Source: Mycobacterium sp. ACS1612 | Lineage (GTDB): Bacteria; Actinomycetota; Actinomycetes; Mycobacteriales; Mycobacteriaceae | DNA length: 64,000 nucleotides | Direction of reading: 5' to 3' | Assembly: GCF_001667505.1 (NCBI RefSeq) | Contig: NZ_LZHZ01000063.1 | Span: forward strand, 124,001-188,000 | Part shown: positions 50,571 to 58,826 of the stretch, in pieces | Layout: the number at the start of each line of letters is the position of its first letter | Numbering within the stretch: position 1 is the stretch's first letter | The notes under the pieces: model-generated | What the model was told of the DNA's origin: nothing | What the model saw: the letters and a program-made list of their open reading frames with translations, nothing else | Databases searched by the model: none | Program-made: the position numbers and the translations under genes

Positions 50571-50846
50571 ATGTTCCGAATGACTGTCGAGGACGTGTTC
50601 GTCATCCGCAACCGCGGCACGGTCGCGACGGGCCGGGTGGAAAGTGGTGTGCTGCGCGTCGGCGACACCGTGCGGATCGACGGCACACTCGACGCGCGCG
50701 TCGACAGCATCGAGGTCTTCCGGAAGAAGACCGACGAGGCGGGCGTCGGCGACAACATCGGCGTGCTCTTCCGAGATGTCGAGAAGGGGTTACTCGACCG
50801 CGGTTCGGTGCTCACCGGGTCCGGTGAGTCGCCGTTCATCGTCTGA
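50571..50846 (+). CDS. Stand-alone EF-Tu domain-2-like protein
   Basis: 91 residues that align along their length with domain 2 of EF-Tu: MTVEDVFVIRNRGTVATGRV, then ESGVLRVGDTVRIDG, EVFRKKTDEAGVGDNIGVLF and LLDRGSVLTG. The GTPase domain and domain 3 are missing, and the gene is intact with its own start and stop. Translation-factor beta-barrels bind the CCA end of aminoacyl-tRNA or rRNA; the role of this isolated barrel is unknown. It follows the SDR by 19 nt and converges on the STAS gene. Confidence 0.82.
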   Translation: MFRMTVEDVFVIRNRGTVATGRVESGVLRVGDTVRIDGTLDARVDSIEVFRKKTDEAGVGDNIGVLFRDVEKGLLDRGSVLTGSGESPFIV

Positions 50847-50849
50847 CCC

Positions 50850-51155
50850 TCAGCCGCCCACCTCGACGCTCATCACGTCAGTGATCCCGCTGATCTTGAG
50901 CACCGGCATCAGGATCGGGTTGACCACTACGCGAACGCGATCGCCGCACGCGAACAGCACGTTGATGGCCCCACTGTCCAGATACTCGACGCCTTGCAGA
51001 TCCAGCCTCACCGGCTGGCCGTCCGCTTGCGCCAGTGCGCCGGTAAGCGCGTCTTTGAACCGGTCCAGGTTGCTCATGTCGAGCTCACCCGTTGCGGTGA
51101 CGACGATCTGGCCGTCGGAGCCGCGGCAGGTGGACACCGTCATTGGCGTGGCCAT
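50850..51155 (-). CDS. STAS-domain anti-sigma factor antagonist
   Basis: 101 residues from ATG 51155, whose first base overlaps the stop of the upstream 1392-residue protein (TGATG). STAS fold: VVTATGELDMSNLDRFKDAL then LDLQGVEYLDSGAINVLFAC, where the Ser in LDSGAI is the likely phosphorylation site. The longer open frame to 51290 lies within the kinase gene. As the last gene of the operon it is the natural substrate of the fused SpoIIE phosphatase and partner of the RsbW-like domain. Confidence 0.88.
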   Translation of the reverse strand: MATPMTVSTCRGSDGQIVVTATGELDMSNLDRFKDALTGALAQADGQPVRLDLQGVEYLDSGAINVLFACGDRVRVVVNPILMPVLKISGITDVMSVEVGG

Positions 51156-54100
51156 CACGCGATCCTCATGTCCATTGCCACCGTGGTGCCCTCGGCGCCG
51201 GGCGAGATGTCCACGGTGTGCATCAATCCGCGCATCAGCATGATGCCGCGCCCACGGTCGGGATTGGCCGCGGGCTGCGGCGTCTTCCACGATCCGGCGT
51301 CGGCGACTGTCACGTGCAGACTGTCTCCCGACGCCGTGGCATGCAGGCGCACCAGTCCCTCCTGGTCGTCACGATGGCCGTGTTCGATCGAATTGGCCAA
51401 CGCTTCGCCGGTCGCCACCAGCACATTGACCGCCTGATCCGCGCCGACCCCGGCCTGGGTCAGCCACCTCCGCAGCGCCGTGCGGATCGGCGCCAATTGG
51501 TCGGCCTCGGCAGGGATGGCGATGCTCAACGGCGGCGGGTGCCGGTACAACAGCATGGCGACGTCGTCCTGGTAGCCGTCGCCCGGCGTGATGCGCGACA
51601 TGAGCGAGTCGGCGAGTTCGTCGAGAGCTGCCTCACGATTGTCGATAACGAGATCCGCGGCTCTGTTGATTCCGCGATCCAGCGGTTCGCGCCGCCGCTC
51701 GACGAGGCCATCGGTGTAGAGCAGCAGCGTCGACCGGAACGGCAGCATCCGACGAGCCTCGGTGCGGACGCCGCTGAATCCTAACCCGAGAGGGATGGCG
51801 CTACCGCCGTCGAGCAGCTCGACCCTTCGGTCGGCATGCACTACCACCGGCGGGGGATGGCCTGCGTTCGAATACACCAACTCGCCGGTGTCTGGACTCA
51901 GCACCGCACAGAACGCCGTGGTTGTTCGCGCGCCCGGCAACCGGCCTGCGAAGCGGTCCAACGCGGTCAGCACAGCGCGCGGGCTGGGGTGTTCGAGCAG
52001 CAGCGCCCGGCATGCGCTCTTGAGCTGCCCCATGACGGTCGCGGCACTGAGGCCGTGACCGACGCAGTCACCGACCACCAGCCCGATGCGGCCGTCGTCG
52101 AGATCGACGACGTCGTACCAGTCGCCGCCGACTTGCAGCGGCCTCGTCGCGGGTTGGTACCGCGCAGCGAATCCGCCAGGTAGCGCTGCGGGGCCGAGAA
52201 TCGCGGTCTGCAGCGCCAACGCGGTTTCCCGTTGCTGGTCAAGGTGATACACCCGTTGCAGGCCCTGGCCGAGCCGGCTGGCGAGCACAGTGAGCAGGGT
52301 GTTGTCTTCGGTGGTGAACGGCCGCCGCTCAGCCAACTCGAGGTACAGCACGAGAATTCCGTGCGGATGTTGCACCGCGATGGCCGCCGTCCCCGGTTCT
52401 GTCGTGTCGCTGACCAGCAGGTCGCCGTCGCGCACGGCAGCCACTCGGCGGCGGATGCGTTCGGACATGTCCGACCACTGTGGCGAGGAGCCCGCCGAGT
52501 GAATCCGCGGCGCGTCCTCGTCGGACGCCGTCGACGGCACGGCGAACGTGGCGGCCAACACCGTGCGGGCGTGCCAGAGTCTCCGTAATTCTTCGGCGGC
52601 CGCGACGACTGCGTCGTCGAGAGAATCGGCCTGGACGAGTTGCTCCGTGAGCTCGGCCAGGGCCGTATCTCGTTGCATTGCATAGTGTTCGGCGGTGACG
52701 TCCCGAAAGGAGCCGACGATCACGCGTCGTCCGGTGTCGGGGTCCTCCGTCTGGTTGGCGCTGAAACGGACCCAGAGTCGATGGCCGTCCCGGTGGATCA
52801 TAGGGACGGTGCCCGCTCCGCTGCCGTCGGTGAACAGCGTGTCGAACGCGGCCTGCACCTGCCGGTACCCGTCTGGGTCGGTGTTCACGTCCGGCCACCA
52901 CGGGTGGATCGGTTCGTACGGCAGTTGTTCCGGCCCATATCCGAGGATGTCGGTGAACGTCGTATTTATCTCGATGACAGTGCCGCGCTCGTCGCAGAGG
53001 AAGAACGCCTCCTGCAACGCATCGACAAGTGCTGTGCGCCAACGCGAATGATGGTTACGAAGCCGAGACAGCTCGACGTTGGCGCGCACCCTGGCGAGCA
53101 GTTCCGCCGCGGCGAACGGTTTGACCAGATAGTCGTCCGCCCCGGCCTGCAGGCCTTCGATGGAGGCTTCCTGCCCCGCACGCGCCGACAGCAACAGCAC
53201 GGGCACGGCGGCTGTGCGTGCCTCCGCCCGCAACGCCGCGACAAGCGCAAGACCGTCCATGCGGGGCATCATCACGTCGCTGACCACCAGGTCGGGCACG
53301 CTCTCGCGGACCTTCTCCAGAGCCAATTGACCGTCGGTCACCGCGTCGACGACGTAACCCGCGCTGCGCAGCAGACGCGAAAGATACTGGCGCATATCGG
53401 CGTTGTCGTCGGCGATCAACACCCGCGCGGGCGGCCCCGTTGCGGCGAACGTCGTACTGACTTCCGTATCGGCGGTCACCACACCCTGCGTGAGCCCGTG
53501 CGCGGTGTCGGATTCCTCCGGCAACCATCGCAGTGCCTCAGCCACATAGGGCTCGGCCAAACCCGACGGCGCCAGTTCGCGGGCCAACGTGACGACTTCC
53601 TCGGCAGGCAGATGCGCAGACCCGAACGGCAGGCAGACCGTGAAGGTGGTGCCCTCCCCTTCACCGCTGTGCGCCTCGATGGTTCCGCCGTGCAGCGAGA
53701 CCAGTTCCTTGACGAGCGCCAAGCCGATTCCGCTGCCCTCGTTGGAGCGGGCGCGGGTGGCCTCGATCCGGTGGAAACGCTCGAACAACCGTGGGATCTC
53801 GTCCGCCGAAACTCCAATGCCGGTGTCGCGCACCGTGACGAGGGCGTAGCCGTCCTGCTGCCGCGTCCTGATCAACACGCTGCCGTCGAAGGTGTACTTC
53901 AGCGCGTTGGACAGCAGGTTCAGCACCACCTTCTCCCACATGTCCCGATCGACGTACACCGGTTGGCTCAACGGCGGGCAGTCCACCTCGAACCGCAGCC
54001 CGGCCCGTTCGATCGCAGACCGGAACACGCTGGCCAGTTCGGCCGTCACCGCCGACAAGTCGACCGGTTCATATCGGGCCTGCGCGCGGCCCGCTTCGAT

Positions 54101-55333
54101 ACGGGAAAAGTCGAGCAACGTGTTGACCAGCTTGGCCAGTCGCAGCGAATTACGGTAGACAACCTCGAGTTCCTGACGTGCGACTTCGTCGAGTACCGAT
54201 GCGGCGCTGCGCATTTCGGCCACCGGAGCCATGATCAGCGTCAGCGGGGTGCGGAACTCGTGGCTGATGTTGGAGAAGAAGGTCGTTTTGGCACGGTCCA
54301 ACTCGGCGAGTTCCTCGGCGCGTCGCTGCTGCGCGGCGTAATTTCGCGCACTGCCGATTCCGGCGGCGATGTGGCCTGCCACCAGGGTCACGAAGTCGCG
54401 GTAGTGCTCGTCGAACGCGCGGTAGCGATTGATCGCCGTGACCAGGAATCCTGCCGGCGCGCCACCTTGCTGCACCAGCGGGGTCACCAAGGCCTGGGTG
54501 GGTGGCTCATGCCAGTCCCCGGTGGGAAGCTTCGGGTACCGGTCGCCGTCGAGTTCGACGAGAACTTGTTCCCCTCGGGCACTTGCGGTCAGCGGCCACA
54601 GCGCGGCACCGTCGGCGGACAGGCTCGCCGGTGCGGCCGGGTGGCCGGGTTCGATGCCGCTTGCGGCCGCCAGCCGCGCGCCACCGTCGTCGTCGAACAG
54701 GTAGGTCAACGTGAACGGAAGATCACGCGGATTGTGGCTGAGTTGACGCGCGGCGTGCGCCAGGGTCTCGTCCTCGGTCCGCACGACGCTGGGGTCTGAA
54801 CCCAGGTCGCGCAACGTCGTGATCCTGCGCTGGGCGATCACCCGTTCGGTGTCCTCACTGACGACGCAGAGCATGCCCACCACGTGTCCGAGTTCATCGC
54901 GCAGCGGGCTGTAGGAGAACGTGTGATACGACTCCTCCTGATAACCCGACCGCTCGAGGAAGAGCAGCAGCGCGGAATCCCACGTAGCGCGTCCGGTGGC
55001 CAGCACGCCGTCGATACGTGGGCCGATATCCGGCCAGATCTCCGCCCACACCTCACTCGCGGGTCGACCGAGCGCCCACGGATACTTGCGGCCGAGCGTG
55101 TCACGGCGATAAGCGGCGTTGCAGAAGAACGTCAGCTCGGGACCCCACGCCATCCACATCGAGAACCGCGACGACAGCAGGATGCTGACCGCGGTCTGCA
55201 GACTCTGCGGCCACGCTGCCGGCGGTCCGAGCGGGGTGCGCGCCCAATCGACGGCCGCCAGATCGCGGCCGATCTCGGGGTCCGCGTTGAACACCGCCGG
55301 TGACGGGCGTTGCGTGATGTCGTCCGCCCCCAT
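51155..55333 (-). CDS. Multi-domain hybrid histidine kinase / SpoIIE phosphatase / RsbW-like anti-sigma protein
   Basis: 1392 residues from ATG 55333 (GGGAG 6 nt upstream). Domains in order: PAS-like sensor about 20-165; GAF about 185-330; HisKA with His358 in FSNISHEFRTP; HATPase about 465-570 (N476, DTGIG, GSGIGLAL); receiver about 637-755 with Asp686 in VVSDVMMPRMDG and Lys738; PAS about 768-885; GAF-like about 890-1030; SpoIIE/PP2C phosphatase about 1045-1265 with Asp1071, Asp1089 and Asp1256/1257; RsbW-like ATPase about 1272-1392 (ATGEALANSIEHG). No membrane segment. It should sense a cytoplasmic signal, relay phosphate to its receiver, and control STAS partners by dephosphorylation and phosphorylation. 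Confidence 0.9.
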   Translation of the reverse strand: MGADDITQRPSPAVFNADPEIGRDLAAVDWARTPLGPPAAWPQSLQTAVSILLSSRFSMWMAWGPELTFFCNAAYRRDTLGRKYPWALGRPASEVWAEIWPDIGPRIDGVLATGRATWDSALLLFLERSGYQEESYHTFSYSPLRDELGHVVGMLCVVSEDTERVIAQRRITTLRDLGSDPSVVRTEDETLAHAARQLSHNPRDLPFTLTYLFDDDGGARLAAASGIEPGHPAAPASLSADGAALWPLTASARGEQVLVELDGDRYPKLPTGDWHEPPTQALVTPLVQQGGAPAGFLVTAINRYRAFDEHYRDFVTLVAGHIAAGIGSARNYAAQQRRAEELAELDRAKTTFFSNISHEFRTPLTLIMAPVAEMRSAASVLDEVARQELEVVYRNSLRLAKLVNTLLDFSRIEAGRAQARYEPVDLSAVTAELASVFRSAIERAGLRFEVDCPPLSQPVYVDRDMWEKVVLNLLSNALKYTFDGSVLIRTRQQDGYALVTVRDTGIGVSADEIPRLFERFHRIEATRARSNEGSGIGLALVKELVSLHGGTIEAHSGEGEGTTFTVCLPFGSAHLPAEEVVTLARELAPSGLAEPYVAEALRWLPEESDTAHGLTQGVVTADTEVSTTFAATGPPARVLIADDNADMRQYLSRLLRSAGYVVDAVTDGQLALEKVRESVPDLVVSDVMMPRMDGLALVAALRAEARTAAVPVLLLSARAGQEASIEGLQAGADDYLVKPFAAAELLARVRANVELSRLRNHHSRWRTALVDALQEAFFLCDERGTVIEINTTFTDILGYGPEQLPYEPIHPWWPDVNTDPDGYRQVQAAFDTLFTDGSGAGTVPMIHRDGHRLWVRFSANQTEDPDTGRRVIVGSFRDVTAEHYAMQRDTALAELTEQLVQADSLDDAVVAAAEELRRLWHARTVLAATFAVPSTASDEDAPRIHSAGSSPQWSDMSERIRRRVAAVRDGDLLVSDTTEPGTAAIAVQHPHGILVLYLELAERRPFTTEDNTLLTVLASRLGQGLQRVYHLDQQRETALALQTAILGPAALPGGFAARYQPATRPLQVGGDWYDVVDLDDGRIGLVVGDCVGHGLSAATVMGQLKSACRALLLEHPSPRAVLTALDRFAGRLPGARTTTAFCAVLSPDTGELVYSNAGHPPPVVVHADRRVELLDGGSAIPLGLGFSGVRTEARRMLPFRSTLLLYTDGLVERRREPLDRGINRAADLVIDNREAALDELADSLMSRITPGDGYQDDVAMLLYRHPPPLSIAIPAEADQLAPIRTALRRWLTQAGVGADQAVNVLVATGEALANSIEHGHRDDQEGLVRLHATASGDSLHVTVADAGSWKTPQPAANPDRGRGIMLMRGLMHTVDISPGAEGTTVAMDMRIA

Positions 55334-55416
55334 CGTCACTCCCGTCAGCGTGCTGGCCCCGAAGGCAGTGGGGCAGCGGCGATTGCAAGACGCGATATAC
55401 CCACCCTCGTCTGCCG

Positions 55417-55815
55417 TCAACCGCTGTTGTCGGCGGAGTCGGCGAGCGCGTCAGGCACCGTCGGATACGGCCGGAGCACCGAGTCGAGTTGCGTCACTTG
55501 CAGCGGCCGCAACACTTCAGCGGCGTTGGCCACCAACCGCACTGCGACGCCGTTGTCCGCCCCTGCTTCGTAGCACCCGAGCACGGCGTTCAGGCCGGCG
55601 CTGCCGAAGTACGTCACGTCGCCGAGATCCACCACGAGCAGTTTGTGCGATTGAGTCGACGCCACGTTCATCGCGGCCGCCAGGTTGCGGGCGAGTGTGT
55701 CGACCGTGGCGGTGTCGATATCGCCCGCCACCGCGACGACGACCGCGCGGTCGCGCACAACCTGCTTGATTTCCAGATTTGGCACTGCTGATTTGGTCCC
55801 CTGCTTCGTCGCCAT
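55417..55815 (-). CDS. STAS-domain anti-sigma factor antagonist
   Basis: 132 residues: KQVVRDRAVVVAVAGDIDTA then TVDTLARNLAAAM and LLVVDLGDVTYFGSAGLNAV; the Ser of FGSAGL occupies the usual phosphorylation position. It lies between the PAS-ANTAR gene (68 nt upstream) and the hybrid kinase start (83 nt downstream), all on the minus strand. A second STAS gene closes the operon, so two antagonists probably compete for one or more anti-sigma factors. Confidence 0.88.
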   Translation of the reverse strand: MATKQGTKSAVPNLEIKQVVRDRAVVVAVAGDIDTATVDTLARNLAAAMNVASTQSHKLLVVDLGDVTYFGSAGLNAVLGCYEAGADNGVAVRLVANAAEVLRPLQVTQLDSVLRPYPTVPDALADSADNSG

Positions 55816-55883
55816 CCCCTACCGGAGATTAAGCGACAGCCGCATCGAAAGCGCACCGTTTCACCGCAGTCCCCACCGGCAGC

Positions 55884-56546
55884 TCAGCGCACCATCCTTT
55901 CGTGCACGGTGAGCAGTAGATGGTCGAACTCACGGCGTAACGCGTCCGAATGGTGTTGCACGGTGTCGAGGTCGGCGACAACCTGCGCCGCGAGTGCGCG
56001 CAACTTCGTATTGGTCTGCTGAGAGCGCCACTGCAGCATCGCAAATGCCTGGTCGGCGTCGACCCCGTACACCACCATCAGGGCCCCTTTGGCCTGTTCG
56101 ATGGCCGCGCGGGCTTCGAAGAGTTCGGGCAGGGCAGCGTCGAGTACCTTGCGCCGTGTCTTCTCGACGGAGTCGGTCAGGTCGACGTAGAACCCTTCCG
56201 TTCCGACGACCGCCCCCTGGTCGTTGTACATCCGGTCGGCGAGGACGATCACCGTGTGTTCGTGGCCCGCCGTGTCGATGAACCGATGCCTGCTGGAAAA
56301 CGACCCGCCCTGATGGAGCGCTTGGTCGAGGAGGTCCTGCACGTGCTGGCGGTCGTCGGGGTGTTTGTGCGACAACAGCAACTCAGTGGTCGGCTCGACC
56401 GTGCCGGGTTCGTAGCCGTGCATGCGGGCGACCTCGTCGGACCACTCCCAGCGCTGGCCGACGAACCAGAACCGGAATTCCCCGACGTTCAGGTCCTCGC
56501 CGTGCTCGCCGGGCCTGACGCGTGGCGCGAGATTGGAGGAGGGCAT
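55884..56546 (-). CDS. PAS-ANTAR RNA-binding regulator
   Basis: 220 residues. PAS domain about 25-130 (FRFWFVGQRWEWSDEVARMH, then YVDLTDSVEKTRRKV). ANTAR domain about 145-205 (ARAAIEQAKGALMVVYGVDA then DQAFAMLQWRSQQTNTKLRA). ANTAR proteins stop termination by binding twin-hexaloop hairpins in nascent RNA. First gene of the signalling operon. It may act on transcripts induced by the same stress, or on the operon's own leader. Confidence 0.88.
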   Translation of the reverse strand: MPSSNLAPRVRPGEHGEDLNVGEFRFWFVGQRWEWSDEVARMHGYEPGTVEPTTELLLSHKHPDDRQHVQDLLDQALHQGGSFSSRHRFIDTAGHEHTVIVLADRMYNDQGAVVGTEGFYVDLTDSVEKTRRKVLDAALPELFEARAAIEQAKGALMVVYGVDADQAFAMLQWRSQQTNTKLRALAAQVVADLDTVQHHSDALRREFDHLLLTVHERMVR

Positions 56547-56629
56547 GCTCTATGGCACCACACTGGGCTGCTCGGTTCTCACTGATCGCAATCGGTGACC
56601 TGAAAAGTCGCTGTGCATATGTTGCGGTC

Positions 56630-56722
56630 GTGATCAACGAGGATTGGCTGGCAGTCATTGTCGGCCTCGCCCTACTGGCGCTCGTGCTCGTCGGCGCGCT
56701 TCCGGGGAGCGTGATCCCGTGA
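56630..56722 (+). CDS. Possible 30-residue membrane peptide coupled to the YeiH gene
   Basis: GTG 56630 opens a frame of 30 residues (VINEDWLAVIVGLALLALVL then VGALPGSVIP) that is almost entirely one membrane helix. Its TGA overlaps the GTG of the next gene (GTGA at 56719). Size and coupling suggest a small accessory subunit or leader peptide of the transporter. Confidence 0.5.
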   Translation: MINEDWLAVIVGLALLALVLVGALPGSVIP

Positions 56723-57840
56723 CCGAGACCGAGACGCGGCGCGACGAGACGCGCTCCGCGCGGATCGGCTACGCCGTCGCCGGGGTGCTCGTGGTGATCG
56801 CGCTCGGCGCGGCCACCCGGTTCCTGGAGCAGCAGGTGCCGGTGTGGGCGGCGGGCACGCCGTTCGCGAAAATCGCCAAGTCGATCGAATTCCCGGTCTA
56901 CGCAATTGCTTTGGGCCTGATCGGCAACGCGGTACTGAGCAAATTCGCGCTGCGCGATGCGCTCGCTGGCCTTTCCCAAGGCTTTCGGACCGAGTTCTTC
57001 ATCAAGACGGGCCTGGTTCTGCTCGGTGCGTCGATCAACCTGAAGGTGCTGGTCACCGCGGCGGGTCCGGCCGTCCTGCAGGCGCTGCTGCTGATTTCCG
57101 CGGTGTTCGGCTTCACCTGGTGGTTCGGCGGCCGACTCGGGCTCGAGGACAAGTTGCGTGCCTTACTGGCCTCGGCGGTGTCCATATGTGGGGTGAGCGC
57201 GGCCATCGCGGCCGCGGGTGCGGTGCAGGCCAAGCGCGAACAACTGGCCTACGCCGCATCGCTTGTCATCGCCTTCGCGCTGCCGTCGATCTTCCTGCTG
57301 CCGTGGCTCGCCGACGTGTTCAACCTGTCGGATGCGGTGGCCGGCGCGTGGATCGGCGGCAACATCGACACCACCGCCGCGGTCGCGGCATCGGGTGCGA
57401 TCGCGGGTGAGGACGCCCTGCAGATCGCGACCATCGTCAAGACCACTCAGAACGCCCTGATCGGCGTCGTGGCGATCGCGCTGACCGCGTACTTCGCGCT
57501 GAAGATCGAGCGCAAGTCCGCCGCTGAGGCCAGGCCGACGCTCGGCCAGTTCTGGGAACGCTTCCCGAAGTTCGTGCTCGGCTTCATCGCCGCGTCGGTG
57601 ATCGGCACCCTGTATCTGCAGTGGGTGCCCAGCGGGAAAGCGGAGATTGCGACCGTCAACGATCTGCGCACGTGGTTTCTGATCTTCGCGTTCGTCGCAA
57701 TCGGCTTGGAGTTTTCGCTCAGGGGCCTGAAAGAGGCGGGCTGGCGGCCGGTCGCGGTGTTCGCCTCGGCGACTGTGGTGAACGTCGTCGTTGCGTTTGG
57801 CCTGGCCAGTGTGTTGTTCGGTAACTTCCGGATCAGTTAG
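56719..57840 (+). CDS. YeiH/UPF0324-family putative sulfate exporter
   Basis: 373 residues with about 10-11 membrane helices. YeiH-family hallmarks: KTGLVLLGASINLKVLVTAA, SICGVSAAIAAAGAVQAKRE, GAWIGGNIDTTAAVAASGAI and TQNALIGVVAIALTAYFALK. Substrate annotation (sulfate or a related organosulfonate) is provisional in this family. It starts at GTG 56719, overlapping the small membrane ORF. Confidence 0.82.
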   Translation: MTETETRRDETRSARIGYAVAGVLVVIALGAATRFLEQQVPVWAAGTPFAKIAKSIEFPVYAIALGLIGNAVLSKFALRDALAGLSQGFRTEFFIKTGLVLLGASINLKVLVTAAGPAVLQALLLISAVFGFTWWFGGRLGLEDKLRALLASAVSICGVSAAIAAAGAVQAKREQLAYAASLVIAFALPSIFLLPWLADVFNLSDAVAGAWIGGNIDTTAAVAASGAIAGEDALQIATIVKTTQNALIGVVAIALTAYFALKIERKSAAEARPTLGQFWERFPKFVLGFIAASVIGTLYLQWVPSGKAEIATVNDLRTWFLIFAFVAIGLEFSLRGLKEAGWRPVAVFASATVVNVVVAFGLASVLFGNFRIS

Positions 57841-57857
57841 CGACTAGGCTCGCGTCG

Positions 57858-58814
57858 GTGCGAGCTGCGTTGTCCCGCCGGGGTTTCCTGACCATGACTG
57901 CGAGCGCGGCACTCGTTGCAGGCTGCAGTTCGCCCAAGCCGGGCGCCGTCGCCAAAGACGGCTCGGTGACGGTCAAGCACATCTTCGGCGAAACCAAGAT
58001 CCCCGGCCCGCCCAAGCGCGTCGTCAGCGCGGGCTTCACCGAACAGGACGACCTGTTGGCGGTCGGGGTCGTCCCCATCGCGATCACCGACTGGTTCGGC
58101 GGCGAGCCGTTCGGCGTATGGCCATGGGCGCAACCGAAATTGGGTAACGCACAGCCGGTGGTGCTCAACCTCAACGACGGCATTCAGGTGGACCAGATCG
58201 CGTCGTTGAAACCCGACCTGATCGTCGCCACCAACGCCGGACTGGACCAGGACACCTACACCAAGCTGTCGGCGATCGCACCCACCGTCGCGCAGTCCGG
58301 TTCGGACGCGTTCTTCGAGACGTGGAAGGACCAGGCCACGGTGATCGGCCAGGCCGTGTTCAAGGCCGACGAGATGGCCAAGCTGGTGGCTGCCGTCGAC
58401 GACAAGTTCGCGGCCGTCGGGAAGAACAACCCGCAATTCGCCGGTAAGAAGGCGTTACTGCTCGGCGGCACGTTCTTCGACGACAGCGTGCGCATCACCA
58501 CGCCCAGTTGGCGCACCGAGTTCCTCACCAAGATGGGGTTCACCGCTCCCGACCCCGGCGCCTCTTTGGTGAAGCGGGACAAGATGGCGGCGGTGCTCGA
58601 TGACGCGGACGTATTGATCTGGACCACCGAGAGCGATGACGAACAGACCGCGCTCCTTGCCGACCCGGTCGTCGCAAAGCTGCGAGCTACCGTGGGCAAC
58701 CGCAACGTCTTCACCGGCAAGGAGTTGTCTGGCGCGATCGCGTTCGCGTCGACGCTGTCGTATCCGGTGGTCGCGGACAAACTGCCGCCCATGATCTCGA
58801 AGGCGCTGTCCTGA
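57858..58814 (+). CDS. fecB2: Siderophore/iron-binding lipoprotein FecB2
   Basis: 318 residues. The N-terminus combines a Tat motif (SRRGFL) and a lipobox (ASAALVAGCSS), so it is exported folded and lipid-anchored. The body is a class III periplasmic binding protein (VTVKHIFGETKIPGPPKRVV, then IASLKPDLIVATNAGLDQ), as for ferric-siderophore receptors. Position before pxpBC and aac matches Rv0265c (FecB2). It starts at GTG 57858, 17 nt after the YeiH gene. No cognate permease genes are in the window. Confidence 0.9.
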   Translation: MRAALSRRGFLTMTASAALVAGCSSPKPGAVAKDGSVTVKHIFGETKIPGPPKRVVSAGFTEQDDLLAVGVVPIAITDWFGGEPFGVWPWAQPKLGNAQPVVLNLNDGIQVDQIASLKPDLIVATNAGLDQDTYTKLSAIAPTVAQSGSDAFFETWKDQATVIGQAVFKADEMAKLVAAVDDKFAAVGKNNPQFAGKKALLLGGTFFDDSVRITTPSWRTEFLTKMGFTAPDPGASLVKRDKMAAVLDDADVLIWTTESDDEQTALLADPVVAKLRATVGNRNVFTGKELSGAIAFASTLSYPVVADKLPPMISKALS

Positions 58815-58826
58815 TCTAATTACCGG

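Noticed and set aside
52640..54799. 719-codon plus-strand frame
   Set aside because: Antisense shadow of the hybrid kinase/phosphatase gene, whose domains are unmistakable on the minus strand.
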